Shown here: piece by piece, positions 33,082-41,707 of the stretch
How the letters are laid out: every line of letters starts with the position of its first letter
How positions within the stretch are numbered: the stretch's first letter is position 1
NCBI RefSeq assembly: GCF_020215645.1
Contig: NZ_CP084058.1
Coordinates: forward strand, 7,502,001 to 7,566,000
Length of the DNA stretch: 64,000 nucleotides
Direction of reading: 5' to 3'
DNA from: Nonomuraea gerenzanensis
Lineage (GTDB): Bacteria > Actinomycetota > Actinomycetes > Streptosporangiales > Streptosporangiaceae
The notes under the pieces: generated by a model
What the model saw: the letters and a program-made list of their open reading frames with translations, nothing else
What the model was told of the DNA's origin: nothing
The model's database searches: none
Made by a program: the position numbers and the translations under genes

Positions 33082-33918
33082 TCACTGGGCCAGCGTGGCG
33101 CGGATCCCGTCCAGCACGTCGGGGGTCGACTCCACGGGCTGCGCCGACAGCGACAGCCGCGCGAACGCCTGCTGGTGCTCCTCCACCCGCCGCCGGTCCT
33201 CCACCACGATCGGCGCGTGCAGCAGGTGCAGCACCAGCGCGTCCGGCCGGTGCTGCTCGGGGAAGCGCAGCAGGGTGAAGGGCGGCCCCTGGTAGAGGTA
33301 CCCGCTCTCGCGAACGGGCCGCGCCACCTGCACGGCGAGGTGCGGCTGCTTGGCGGCCTTGGCGAGCGCGTCGAGCTGGGCCAGCCGGTCCTCCGGGCGG
33401 CCGAGCGGCGGGTCGATCAGCGCCGCCTGGTCGAGCACCGCCCACAGATGCGGGCCCTGGTGCCGGTCGAGCACCCGCTGCCGCACCGCGACCAGGTCGG
33501 CGGCGGTCGCGGCCCGCTCGTACGTGGCCCCGGCGGGCAACGCGGCCAGCGCGGCCGACAGGGCGTAGGCCGGGGCCTGCAGCAGCGCGGGCACCTGCAG
33601 CGGGCAGTAGGTGTAGATGATCTGTGCCTGGTCCTCCATCTCCAGGAACCCCGACAGCGCCAGCGGCACCCCCGGCGCGTCGTACCAGCCGGGCACCCGC
33701 TCCTCGCGCAGCAGCGACAGCAGCCGGCCCACGTGCTCGCCCTGGCCGTACAGCTGCAGGAGGGTGCGCACGGTGGCCTCGCGCGGCGCCACGAGCCCGT
33801 GCTCGATCCGGAAGATCGTGGAGGTGTTGAGCCCGGCGGCCTCCGCCGCGGACTTCATCGACAGCCTGGCCTCGGCGCGCAGGGAGCACAGCCGGGCCGC
33901 GACAACGCTTAACTGCAT
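33082..33918 (-). CDS. Helix-turn-helix regulator with DUF5753 domain
   Basis: 278 residues. An XRE-type helix-turn-helix (about 5-62, SMKSAAEAAGLNTSTIFRIE) is followed by the DUF5753 domain typical of actinomycete regulators (GWYDAPGVPLALSGFLEME, IIYTYCPLQVPALLQAPAYA). The third codon from ATG 33918 is TTA, very rare in this DNA. Such proteins usually pair with a small DUF397 gene; here the divergent neighbour is an unrelated 241-residue protein. Ends seven bases from the convergent GntR gene. Confidence 0.9.
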   Translation of the reverse strand: MQLSVVAARLCSLRAEARLSMKSAAEAAGLNTSTIFRIEHGLVAPREATVRTLLQLYGQGEHVGRLLSLLREERVPGWYDAPGVPLALSGFLEMEDQAQIIYTYCPLQVPALLQAPAYALSAALAALPAGATYERAATAADLVAVRQRVLDRHQGPHLWAVLDQAALIDPPLGRPEDRLAQLDALAKAAKQPHLAVQVARPVRESGYLYQGPPFTLLRFPEQHRPDALVLHLLHAPIVVEDRRRVEEHQQAFARLSLSAQPVESTPDVLDGIRATLAQ

Positions 33919-34054
33919 ACGTCTGTCACAACCATCGATGACAAATATCAGCGTTTACACCTGGTCTATTGAAACCGAGTGACGGGTGTTGCACGATGGC
34001 CACTCTAGTGCTCTGACACCTCATGCATACGCCAATCGGAAAGGCAGAGAAACT

Positions 34055-34780
34055 GTGGCGGACGCGTGGATACTCCATCCCGACTACCGGACTCCTCCGG
34101 CCCCCACAGACCTCGGCCTCTCCCCGGGACCATGGCGGCACCCCGACGGCGGCCAGATCATGAACGGCACCTACGAGCGTCCCCTTCCCAAGCGCAGAGT
34201 CGAGGTCGTGACCGTCTGGTACGGCTACGCCCTCAGCCACTGGCGCGGCCCGCGCATGCCGCGCTTCAGCAGCCCGATGGTCTCGGCCTGGAACCCGGTG
34301 CTGGCACAGGGCCTGGCCGTCGACCCACATGCCCCGGCACCCTACCGCGACGAGCTGTGGTGCGACCGATGGATCGCTGAGGCCCTGCTGTACGGCCGCA
34401 AGCCGTACGGGGCGTTCACGCTGCCCCCCGACGAGGCGATGCGCTGGTTCGCCAAGAGCGGCGGCACGAACCTCGTCTACCACGCCCAGCTCGACGGCGA
34501 CCACGTGCGGGTGGTGGCGGGCACGTCCGAGCGGTACGGGCAGCTCTTCGACCTCGACGCGCTGATCGCCGACTACCGCGAGGCGCTGCCGAGAGACCTC
34601 GCGGAGCGGGAGGCGCAGGCGCTGGACGCGCACCGGTCGTGCTCCCCCGCGCTGAACTACGTGCTCACGGAGAACGCCGAGGCGCTGTTCGCGCAGGCCG
34701 CCCTGTCGGTACGCGGCCTCACCCTCGGCTACCCGCCACGGGAGACGGCGGCCAGGATCGGCGCGGAAGCCGCCCCGTGA
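34055..34780 (+). CDS. Hypothetical protein, divergent from the DUF5753 regulator
   Basis: 241 residues from GTG 34055 (GGAAAGG upstream); a longer ORF opens at 33986. Soluble, rich in Trp, Tyr and Arg, with ADAWILHPDYRTPP at the start, WCDRWIAEALLYGRKPYGAF, and MRWFAKSGGTNLVYHAQLDGDHVRV in the middle. I recognise no domain. Its stop overlaps the start of the HAD gene by four bases, so the two are coupled. It could be the functional partner of the divergent regulator. Confidence 0.75.
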   Translation: MADAWILHPDYRTPPAPTDLGLSPGPWRHPDGGQIMNGTYERPLPKRRVEVVTVWYGYALSHWRGPRMPRFSSPMVSAWNPVLAQGLAVDPHAPAPYRDELWCDRWIAEALLYGRKPYGAFTLPPDEAMRWFAKSGGTNLVYHAQLDGDHVRVVAGTSERYGQLFDLDALIADYREALPRDLAEREAQALDAHRSCSPALNYVLTENAEALFAQAALSVRGLTLGYPPRETAARIGAEAAP

Positions 34781-35475
34781 TCGAGCCGGCGATCAAGGCC
34801 GTCCTGTTCGACCTCGACGGCACCCTGTTCGACCACCGTGCCGCCGCCGACGCCGGCATCACGGCGTGGGTGGCGGGCCGCTTCCCCGGCCATCCGCGCC
34901 TGGCGGAGGCGCCGGCGATCTGGGCGGAGCTGGAGGGGCCGTACCTGGCGATGTGGCAGGCGGGCCGGTGCACGGTGCAGGAGCAGCGGCGGCTGCGCCT
35001 GGCCGCGCTGTGCGCGGAGCTGTCCGTGCCCGTCCCCGGCGACCTGGACGTCGCCTACGCGATCTTCGCCGAGCTGTACCGGCGGCACTGGGTCGCCTAT
35101 CCCGACGTGGCGGGGGCGGTGGCGGAGCTGGGCGGGTACCCGCTGGGTGTGCTGACCAACGGCACGCTGCCGATGCAGGAGGCCAAGGTCCGCGCGATCG
35201 GGCTGGCCGGGCTGGTCGGTCCCGTGCTGACGGGCGAGGTGCTGGGCGGGCACTTCAAGCCCGCCCCCGCCTGCTACACCGGGGCCGCCGCGGCGCTGGG
35301 GCTGGCGCCGGAGGAGGTGCTGCTGGTGGGCGACGACGTGGAGAACGACGTGACCGGTCCCGCCGTGACCGGGATGCGGTCGGTGTGGCTGGACCGGCAC
35401 GCGGCCGGGCCGCCGCCCGCCGGGTTCCCCCGCATCACCTCGCTGGCGGAGCTGCCGCGGCTCCTCGGGCACTGA
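34777..35475 (+). CDS. HAD-superfamily hydrolase
   Basis: 232 residues from GTG 34777. Motif I is VLFDLDGTLFD with the nucleophile at Asp12 and the acid/base at Asp14; motif II is GVLTNGTLPMQ (Thr), motif III Lys is in HFKPAP, and motif IV is LLVGDDVENDV. A helical cap lies at about 20-95. This is a phosphatase of the haloacid dehalogenase type acting on small phosphorylated molecules in the cytosol. It is coupled to the unknown gene upstream. The following 225 bases (35476-35700) hold no gene I can support. Confidence 0.92.
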   Translation: MIEPAIKAVLFDLDGTLFDHRAAADAGITAWVAGRFPGHPRLAEAPAIWAELEGPYLAMWQAGRCTVQEQRRLRLAALCAELSVPVPGDLDVAYAIFAELYRRHWVAYPDVAGAVAELGGYPLGVLTNGTLPMQEAKVRAIGLAGLVGPVLTGEVLGGHFKPAPACYTGAAAALGLAPEEVLLVGDDVENDVTGPAVTGMRSVWLDRHAAGPPPAGFPRITSLAELPRLLGH

Positions 35476-35700
35476 TCACCATCACCACGAGCGCGGCCGG
35501 GACGAGGGCGGCGCCGGCGTACAGAGCTGGGACCGGCGCTGATGGCCAGTCCGCCGAGCCGGCCGCGCCGGCGCCGGACATCATCCAACGGGGCCGGGGT
35601 GACTCGACCGCGGGGCTTCCGGTGGTCGTCTACCGCGCGCCCCGCCGGCACGGTTATCTTCGAGGGGCGGCTCCCCCGCATCCCCGCCCGGAGGTGCACG

Positions 35701-36543
35701 ATGGTGACGCTCGTCTCGGCCGTGCTCGTCCTCGGCGTGCTGGCCGTCGCCGGGTTCGTCCTGGTGGAGTGCCTGCTGCGGCGGCAGCTCCGGCAGCTCC
35801 GGCGCGGCCCCGTCGCTGAGAGCGTCAGCCCGTACGAGCTGGCCGTGCTGGCCAGGGGGCGCCACGCGCTGCCCGACACGGTGGTCACCGCGCTGGTCAG
35901 GCGCAACGCCGTCCGCGAAGCCCGGTCGGGCTTGTGCACCCTGGTCACCGGCGCCGCCGCCGACCATCCGGCCGAACACGTCGTGCTCGGCTTCCTGACC
36001 GCCAGGGCGGGCCGCGCCGCCCGGCACGAGATCGTGCGGGCGCCGGAGTGGGCGCCGGTGGAGAGGCGGATGCGGGCCGAGCTGCGGCGGCGCGGGCTGC
36101 TGCGTCCCCACTGGATGTCGTCGACGATCGTGCTGGGGGCGCTGACCGTGTTCCTGGTGCTGCTCACCAACATCGCCACCCTCACCGTCCTGCTGGACAC
36201 CGCCGGCGACCTGCTGACGGGAGAGTCGGCCGCCGCCTGGGCCAGGCTCGGCCAGTGGTGGCCCGCGCTGCTCGTGCCGCCGCTGACCGTGGCGGGCGGG
36301 GTCGTGATCACGTGGATGCGGACGCCCGCCGACGACAGGACGCTGGTGGGCGAGGCTGTCTGCCGCGAGACGCTGGCCGCGCACCCGGACCACGACGGCA
36401 GCCTGGAGTCCTACGTGCTTCTGGGCGAGCCCTCGCCCGACCCCGTCCCCGCACGCCGCGGCCCGAGCGAAGAAGACGACGGCGACGCCGACGCCGGTGG
36501 CGACGGAGGAGACGGGTGCGGCTGCGGCGGCGGTGACGCCTGA
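35701..36543 (+). CDS. TIGR04222-like membrane protein with Gly/Cys/Asp-rich tail
   Basis: 280 residues. A first membrane helix (about 3-24), a soluble segment starting SPYELAVLARGRHALPDTVV (about 42-61), two more helices (near 140-162 and 187-205), and a C-terminal low-complexity tail of Asp, Gly and Cys ending GCGCGGGDA. ATG 35701 follows GGAGG. The order (helix, ELAVLAGG-like segment, two helices, GCGG tail) is that of the TIGR04222 family of unknown function. The tail may bind metal. Confidence 0.78.
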   Translation: MVTLVSAVLVLGVLAVAGFVLVECLLRRQLRQLRRGPVAESVSPYELAVLARGRHALPDTVVTALVRRNAVREARSGLCTLVTGAAADHPAEHVVLGFLTARAGRAARHEIVRAPEWAPVERRMRAELRRRGLLRPHWMSSTIVLGALTVFLVLLTNIATLTVLLDTAGDLLTGESAAAWARLGQWWPALLVPPLTVAGGVVITWMRTPADDRTLVGEAVCRETLAAHPDHDGSLESYVLLGEPSPDPVPARRGPSEEDDGDADAGGDGGDGCGCGGGDA

Positions 36544-36563
36544 ATCCCCCACTCACGGCTCGT

Positions 36564-36593
36564 TTGTCAGGACATTCTTACCTCGGTTAAGCT
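36564..36593 (+). promoter_or_regulatory. Leaderless promoter of the GntR/UTRA gene
   Basis: TTGTCA (36564-36569), then TAAGCT (36588-36593) after 18 bases, and the ATG at 36601 seven bases later. The start codon lies where the transcript should begin, and no ribosome binding site is visible. Confidence 0.6.
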
Positions 36594-36600
36594 GATCAGC

Positions 36601-37341
36601 ATGACCGCGAACCTGGCCATCGACCTGGACCGGTCCAGCCCCGTGCCGCTCTACTTCCAGGTCGCCGAGCAGATCGCGGAGGCGATCCGCCGCGGCGACC
36701 TGGCCCCCGGCTCGCGGCTGGACAACGAGATCCTGCTGGCCGACAAGCTGGGCCTGTCGCGGCCCACGATCCGGCAGGCCATCCAGTACCTGGTCGACAA
36801 GGGCCTGCTGGTCCGCAAGCGCGGCGTCGGCACCCAGGTGGTGCACGGCCAGGTCAAGCGCTCGGTCGAGCTGACCAGCCTCTACGACGACCTGCGCCGC
36901 TCCGGCCAGGAGCCTGCCACCCAGGTGCTGGCCCTGGAGTCGCGCCCGGTCGACGAGGACGTCGCCCCCATCCTCGGCGTGGAGCCCGGCTCCCAGATCC
37001 TCTACCTGGAGCGCGTGCGCTTCGCGGCCGGCGAGCCGCTCGCCGTCCTGCACAACTGGCTGCCCCCTGGCCTGGCCCCGCTCACGGCCGCCGACCTCGA
37101 GGGCCGCGGCCTGTACGAGCTGCTGCGCGGCGCGGGCGTGCGCATGCGCGTCGCCAACCAGCGCATCGGCGCCAGGGCCGCCACCCAGGCCGAGGCCCGG
37201 CTACTGGCGGAGCGCCGGGGGGCGCCGCTGCTGACCATGGTGCGCACCACCTACGACGATCAGGGGCGGGCGGTGGAGCACGGCTCCCACGTCTACCGGG
37301 CCTCGCACTACTCGCTGGAGGTCACGCTCATCGAGCGCTGA
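36601..37341 (+). CDS. GntR-family regulator (HutC/UTRA type)
   Basis: 246 residues. A winged helix (about 14-80, PLYFQVAEQIAEAIRRGDL, LSRPTIRQAIQYLVDKGLL) precedes a UTRA ligand domain (about 95-240, ILYLERVRFAAGEPLAVLHNWLP, RTTYDDQGRAVEHGSHVYR). HutC-type regulators usually sense sugars, amino acids or their derivatives and repress adjacent catabolic genes. It lies upstream of the GH127/peptide operon, separated by one convergent gene, and is its most likely regulator. Confidence 0.93.
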   Translation: MTANLAIDLDRSSPVPLYFQVAEQIAEAIRRGDLAPGSRLDNEILLADKLGLSRPTIRQAIQYLVDKGLLVRKRGVGTQVVHGQVKRSVELTSLYDDLRRSGQEPATQVLALESRPVDEDVAPILGVEPGSQILYLERVRFAAGEPLAVLHNWLPPGLAPLTAADLEGRGLYELLRGAGVRMRVANQRIGARAATQAEARLLAERRGAPLLTMVRTTYDDQGRAVEHGSHVYRASHYSLEVTLIER

Positions 37342-37363
37342 TGCCGCGGCCACGACGCCGCGG

Positions 37364-37891
37364 TCACCGGACGCCGCCGCTCAGGAGTCTCTCGGCGTCG
37401 GCCTGGGAGGCGATGCGGACGAACGTCAGATGCGCGTTCGCCGGATCGGCGGCGGCCCGGCGGTAGCGCTCCCGGTAGACGGCGTGCTGCGTCCACGCCC
37501 ACCGGATGATCGACTCGTCCTTGGACAAGAGGAAGCGGAACGACTCCTTGTTGCCGTTCCACAGCTCGGCCCCGGTCGCCATCCGCCGCACCGTCCTCGG
37601 CAGCAGGCGGCGCATCACCGTACGCCTGGGCAGGTCGAACCAGACCACGGTGTCGGCCCGCGCCCACACCAGGTCCCGCGCGGCGGAGTAGTTGCCGTCC
37701 ACCACCCAGCCGTCGGCGCGCGTGAACGTGTCGACCTCGGCCCGGAACTCCTCCTTGGGCCGTGGCGTCCAGCCCTCCATGTGGAAGACCGAGTCGAGTT
37801 CGAGCCAGGGCACGCCGAGCCGGGCCGCCAGACCGGCGGCCAGCGTGGACTTTCCCGAGCCTGAGTTCCCCACCACCGATACGCGTCGCAC
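37364..37891 (-). CDS. P-loop NTPase, adenylate-kinase/topology-modulation-like
   Basis: 175 residues from GTG 37891. The P-loop GNSGSGKST is at about 8-16, followed by LELDSVFHMEGWTPRPKEEF, WVVDGNYSAARDLVWARADT and VVWFDLPRRTVMRRLL, the pattern of small nucleotide kinase-like proteins of the FlaR/topology-modulation type. The GTG is preceded by TACAGT at six bases, implying a leaderless mRNA. It is convergent with the GntR gene and divergent from the GH127 operon, and probably unrelated to both. Confidence 0.85.
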   Translation of the reverse strand: MRRVSVVGNSGSGKSTLAAGLAARLGVPWLELDSVFHMEGWTPRPKEEFRAEVDTFTRADGWVVDGNYSAARDLVWARADTVVWFDLPRRTVMRRLLPRTVRRMATGAELWNGNKESFRFLLSKDESIIRWAWTQHAVYRERYRRAAADPANAHLTFVRIASQADAERLLSGGVR

Positions 37892-37897
37892 CGCGCC

Positions 37898-37903
37898 ACT
37901 GTA
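37898..37903 (-). promoter_or_regulatory. -10 element, leaderless, of the P-loop gene
   Basis: TACAGT on the minus strand, six bases before GTG 37891. No convincing -35 box or ribosome binding site is present. Confidence 0.5.
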
Positions 37904-37970
37904 GCCAGCCGCGGGTCCTTGTCCCACATTCCGGACGCGTTACTTTCTCTTTTCGTCACCCCCGCAACCC

Positions 37971-38000
37971 TTGGCAACACACCTCCCGGACACCTATGGT
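37971..38000 (+). promoter_or_regulatory. Candidate promoter of the GH127/peptide operon
   Basis: TTGGCA (37971-37976), 18-base spacer and TATGGT (37995-38000), giving a transcript start near 38007 and a leader of about 27 bases that contains the GGGAAGG ribosome binding site. It would drive all nine genes to 48741. Confidence 0.5.
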
Positions 38001-38033
38001 TCAGTGCAATGCCACACATTACTGGGAAGGTTC

Positions 38034-40016
38034 ATGACGTCTAAGCAGGTCAAGCCGCTGTCCGGTGCCGTACGCACGCTGTCCGGTGCCGTACGCACGT
38101 CCGCCGGGGCCGTGCGGCCGGTCGCGGGAGTGCGCATCACCGGTGGGCTGCTGCACCACTGGCAGCGCCGGAACGGCACGGCCACGATCCCGCACATCAT
38201 CGAGCAGCTGCGGGCGGCGGGCAACGTCGCCAACCTCAGCCGGCTTCTGGAGGAGGACCCGGCGCCGTACCGGGGCCGCTACCCGTTCCTGGACACCGAC
38301 CTGTACAAGACCCTGGAGGGGCTGGCCTACGAGCTGGGCGACGGCCGCGCCGGGGAGCCCGTGCGGGAGTTCTTCGAGGAGGTCGTCGGCCTCCTGGAGC
38401 GGGTGCAGGCCGAGGACGGCTATCTCAACTCCTTCTTCCAGAACCCGGCCGCCACGAAGAAGCCGTGGGAGGACCTGGCCTGGGGGCACGAGTTGTACAA
38501 CCTGGGTCACCTCATCCAGGCGGCGGTCGCCGCGGCGCGGCGGATGGGCGACGAGCGGCTGCTGCGGGTGGCGGAGCGGTTCGCGGACCTGGTGGTGGAG
38601 CGGTTCGCGCAGGACGGGGTGTGCGGCCATCCCGAGGTGGAGATGGCGCTGGTCGAGCTGTACAGGGAGACGGGGCGGCGCGCCTATCTGGACCTGGCCG
38701 CCGCGTTCGTGGACCGGCGCGGCTCGGGGCAGCTCAGGCACAGCATCTTCCCCGGCGACTACTTCCAGGACCACCTGCCCTTCCGCGAGCTGCCGTCGGT
38801 GACCGGTCACGCGGTGCGGATGGCGTACCTGGCGGCCGGGGCGGCGGACGTGCACCTGGAGACGGGCGACCGGTCGCTGTTCGAGGCGCTGGAGCGGCTG
38901 TGGGACGACCTGGTCGCGACCAAGCTGTACGTCACGGGCGGGCTCGGCAGCCGCCACTCCGACGAGGCCATCGGCGACCGGTACGAGCTGCCGTCCGAGC
39001 GTGCCTACAGCGAGACCTGCGCGGCCATCGCCGTCATGCAGTGGGCCTGGCGCATGTTCCTGGCCACGGGCGGCGCCGGCTACCTCGACGTGTTCGAGCG
39101 GGTGCTCTACAACGCCTACGCCGTGGGCCTGTCGGCGGACGGCAGGGCGTTCTTCTACGACAACCCGCTGCAGCGCCGTCCCGACCACGAGCAGCGCAGC
39201 GGCGCGGAGGCCGGCGGCGAGCCGCTGCGCCGCGCCTGGTTCACCTGCCCGTGCTGCCCGCCGAACATCGTGCGGTGGATGGCCCAGCTCGCCGACTACG
39301 TGGCGGCGGAGCGGGACGGCGCGCTGCTGGTCGCCTCCTACGCCGAGGGGCGGATCGAGGGCACGGAGCTGGACCTGGTGGTGGAGACCGCCTACCCGTG
39401 GGACGGTGACGTGCGGCTCACGGTCGAGCGCGCGCCCGACGGGCCGTACGGGATCCTGCTGCGCATCCCGGGCTGGGCCCGGGGCGCGACGGTCACGGTC
39501 GACGGCCGGCCGTACGAAGCGGACGCGGCGGTGACGGGCGGCGGCGGACCGCGCGCGGCCGGGCCGGTGGACGGCTGGCTGAGCATCGAGCGCCGCTGGC
39601 AGGCCGGCGACGAGGTGCGGCTCACGCTGCCGATGCCGGTCAGGGCGCACGGCTCGCACCCCTACCTGGACGCCACCAGGGGCGCGGTCAGCCTGGCCCG
39701 CGGCCCGCTGGTCTACTGCGTGGAGCAGCAGGACAGCCCGGACGCCGCAGTGGACGACCTGCTGATCGGCGTACCGGAGATCGTAGACGCGAACATCGAG
39801 CGGCGGGACGACGCCGTGGTGCTGACCCTCACCGCCGCCGCCGCTCCCCCGCCCTCCGCCGAGCTCTACCCGGAGCTCCCGCTGGAGCGGGCGCTTCCGG
39901 AGACGACGGTCACGGCGACCTTCGTCCCCTACTTCCTCTGGGGCAACCGCGGCCCCGAAGCCATGCGGGTCTGGGTCAGGACCCCCGACGCAACCAATGG
40001 AAAGAAGGCGAAATGA
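38034..40016 (+). CDS. GH127 beta-L-arabinofuranosidase
   Basis: 660 residues, close to the GH127 norm, with no signal peptide: it should act in the cytosol. The zinc/thiolate active site is visible. Glu327 and Cys329 (AYSETCAA) and Cys407-Cys408 (CPCCPPN) match the four zinc ligands and cysteine nucleophile known from HypBA1 of Bifidobacterium, and Glu311 (HSDEAIGD) is placed like the acid/base. The known enzyme removes beta-L-arabinofuranose from hydroxyproline-linked chains of plant extensin. ATG 38034 follows GGGAAGG. The first 32 residues are a repeat-coded extension before the fold begins (VRITGGLLHHWQ). First gene of the operon; overlaps the binding-protein gene by four bases. Confidence 0.93.
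   Translation: MTSKQVKPLSGAVRTLSGAVRTSAGAVRPVAGVRITGGLLHHWQRRNGTATIPHIIEQLRAAGNVANLSRLLEEDPAPYRGRYPFLDTDLYKTLEGLAYELGDGRAGEPVREFFEEVVGLLERVQAEDGYLNSFFQNPAATKKPWEDLAWGHELYNLGHLIQAAVAAARRMGDERLLRVAERFADLVVERFAQDGVCGHPEVEMALVELYRETGRRAYLDLAAAFVDRRGSGQLRHSIFPGDYFQDHLPFRELPSVTGHAVRMAYLAAGAADVHLETGDRSLFEALERLWDDLVATKLYVTGGLGSRHSDEAIGDRYELPSERAYSETCAAIAVMQWAWRMFLATGGAGYLDVFERVLYNAYAVGLSADGRAFFYDNPLQRRPDHEQRSGAEAGGEPLRRAWFTCPCCPPNIVRWMAQLADYVAAERDGALLVASYAEGRIEGTELDLVVETAYPWDGDVRLTVERAPDGPYGILLRIPGWARGATVTVDGRPYEADAAVTGGGGPRAAGPVDGWLSIERRWQAGDEVRLTLPMPVRAHGSHPYLDATRGAVSLARGPLVYCVEQQDSPDAAVDDLLIGVPEIVDANIERRDDAVVLTLTAAAAPPPSAELYPELPLERALPETTVTATFVPYFLWGNRGPEAMRVWVRTPDATNGKKAK
38058..38099 (+). repeat. 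Exact 21-bp tandem duplication in the GH127 N-terminus
   Basis: Two identical adjacent 21-base units (38058-38078 and 38079-38099) coding LSGAVRT twice, followed by a diverged third unit (SAGAVRP). They lie upstream of the recognisable fold. Confidence 0.9.
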
Positions 40017-41707
40017 GGAGATCGGCGGCGCTCACGAGCGTCACGATGACCGCCGTGCTGGCACTCTCGGCGTGCGGCGGCGGTGGCGGAGCGGCCCAGG
40101 GCCCGGGCGCCGGCACCGGCGCGGCCGGCTCGTCGGCGGCCCCGGCGACGGGCGGCACGGTGCGCGTCCTGGCCAACGCGGACTTCTCCCACCTGGACCC
40201 GGTACGCGGCTTCGACGGCGGCGTGAACAACTTCTACCGGCTCATCTACCGGGGGCTGACGACGTTCGGCGCGGGACCGGGGGCCGAGGGCACGAAGATC
40301 GTCCCCGACCTGGCGACCGACACGGGCACGCCGTCCAACGACGCCAAGACCTGGACGTTCACGCTGAAGGACAACCTCTTCTTCGAGGACGGCACGCCGA
40401 TCACCAGCGAGGCGGTCAAGTTCGGCTTCTCGCGGGCCTTCGACCCCGAGGCGGGCATCGGCTCCCCGTACGGCAAGCTGCTGCTGGACGCGCCCAAGGA
40501 CTACCAGGGCCCCTACCTGTCGGGCGACCTGGACACGATCGAGACGCCGGACCCGAAGACGGTCGTCATCCACCTCAAGAAGCCGTTCGCCGACTTCCCG
40601 AGCGCGCTGGCGCTGGCGAACTTCACCCCGTTCCCCAAGGGCACCGGGGCGGGGGCGGCCTTCGACAGCAAGCCGATCGCGAGCGGGCCGTACAAGGTGG
40701 CGAGTTATCAGCGCAACGTGTCGCTGAAGCTGGAGCGCAACCCGCAGTGGAAGCAGGAGACCGACACCGTGCGCACGGCCAAGCCGGACGCGTTCGAGTG
40801 GACGTTCGGCCTGGACCCGGCCACGATCGACGAGCGCATGCTGGCCGGGCAGGGCACCGACGCCGACGCGCTCGGCCAGAGCATCCAGGCGGCGACCGTG
40901 GCCCGCGTGCAGACGCCGCAGATCAAGGCGCGCACGCTGTCGGGGCTCAACGGCTGCACCACTTACATGGGCCTGAACACCACCAAGAAGCACCTGAGCG
41001 ACGTGCGGGTGCGCCAGGCGATCAACTACGCGATCGACAAGGACACCATCGTGGCGGCGATGGGCGGGTCGCTGCTGGCGCAGAAGGGCACCTCGATCCA
41101 GCCGCCGACGGTCGCCGGCCGGGTGGACTACGACCCGTACCCGTACAACGTCGAGCAGGCCAGGAAGCTGCTGGCCGAGGCGGGCCTGTCGGGCGGCTTC
41201 TCGCTGACGCTGGACACGCGGGCGCAGCCGAAGATGGCGGCGGTCTCGGTCGCCGTCCAGGAGGCGCTGAAGCAGGTCGGCATCGACGTCAAGATCAACA
41301 ACATCGACACCTCGACGTACTACGAGGTCATCGGCACCCCGGCCAAGCAGAACGACATGGCCGTGACCGGCTGGTGCCCCGACTGGGCCTCCGGCGCGAC
41401 GTTCCTGCCGCCGCTGTTCGACGGGCGCAACATCACCTCCAAGGGCAACTCCAACCTGGCCCAGATCAACGACAAGGAGATCAACGCCAAGATCGACGAG
41501 ATCGCCGCGATGACCGACGTCGAGCAGGCCAACGCCGCCTACGGCGAGCTGGACAAGCAGATCATGGAGCTGGCGCCGGTCGTGCCGCTGGCCTACGAGA
41601 AGCTGATCCTGGTCAACGGCGCGAACATCGCGGGCGCCTACCAGTCCAACTCCTACTCCGGCGGTGTCGACCTGGTCTCCGTCGGGCTGGCGAAGCCGAC
41701 GAAGTAG
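40013..41707 (+). CDS. Peptide ABC transporter substrate-binding lipoprotein (SBP family 5)
   Basis: 564 residues. A signal peptide with lipobox LALSACGG (Cys21 region) and a Gly/Ala-rich linker precede the family-5 binding protein: LDPVRGFDGGVNNFYRLIY near 65, LKDNLFFEDGTPITSEAVKF near 120, SGPYKVASYQ near 225, NYAIDKDTIV near 340. It captures peptides or glycopeptides outside the cell and delivers them to the permeases downstream. ATG 40013 overlaps the GH127 stop. Because the GH127 enzyme is cytosolic, the ligand may be an arabinosylated peptide. Confidence 0.93.
   Translation: MRRSAALTSVTMTAVLALSACGGGGGAAQGPGAGTGAAGSSAAPATGGTVRVLANADFSHLDPVRGFDGGVNNFYRLIYRGLTTFGAGPGAEGTKIVPDLATDTGTPSNDAKTWTFTLKDNLFFEDGTPITSEAVKFGFSRAFDPEAGIGSPYGKLLLDAPKDYQGPYLSGDLDTIETPDPKTVVIHLKKPFADFPSALALANFTPFPKGTGAGAAFDSKPIASGPYKVASYQRNVSLKLERNPQWKQETDTVRTAKPDAFEWTFGLDPATIDERMLAGQGTDADALGQSIQAATVARVQTPQIKARTLSGLNGCTTYMGLNTTKKHLSDVRVRQAINYAIDKDTIVAAMGGSLLAQKGTSIQPPTVAGRVDYDPYPYNVEQARKLLAEAGLSGGFSLTLDTRAQPKMAAVSVAVQEALKQVGIDVKINNIDTSTYYEVIGTPAKQNDMAVTGWCPDWASGATFLPPLFDGRNITSKGNSNLAQINDKEINAKIDEIAAMTDVEQANAAYGELDKQIMELAPVVPLAYEKLILVNGANIAGAYQSNSYSGGVDLVSVGLAKPTK

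Noticed and set aside
35476..35700. Possible small gene between the HAD gene and the TIGR04222-like gene
   Set aside because: The only open frame is an upstream extension of the next gene with Arg/Pro/Ser-rich sequence and no ribosome binding site; the GGAGG before 35701 decides the start.
37342..37363. CCGCGG repeats between convergent genes as a terminator
   Set aside because: The arms are short self-complementary CCGCGG words rather than a clear stem, so I do not call a terminator.
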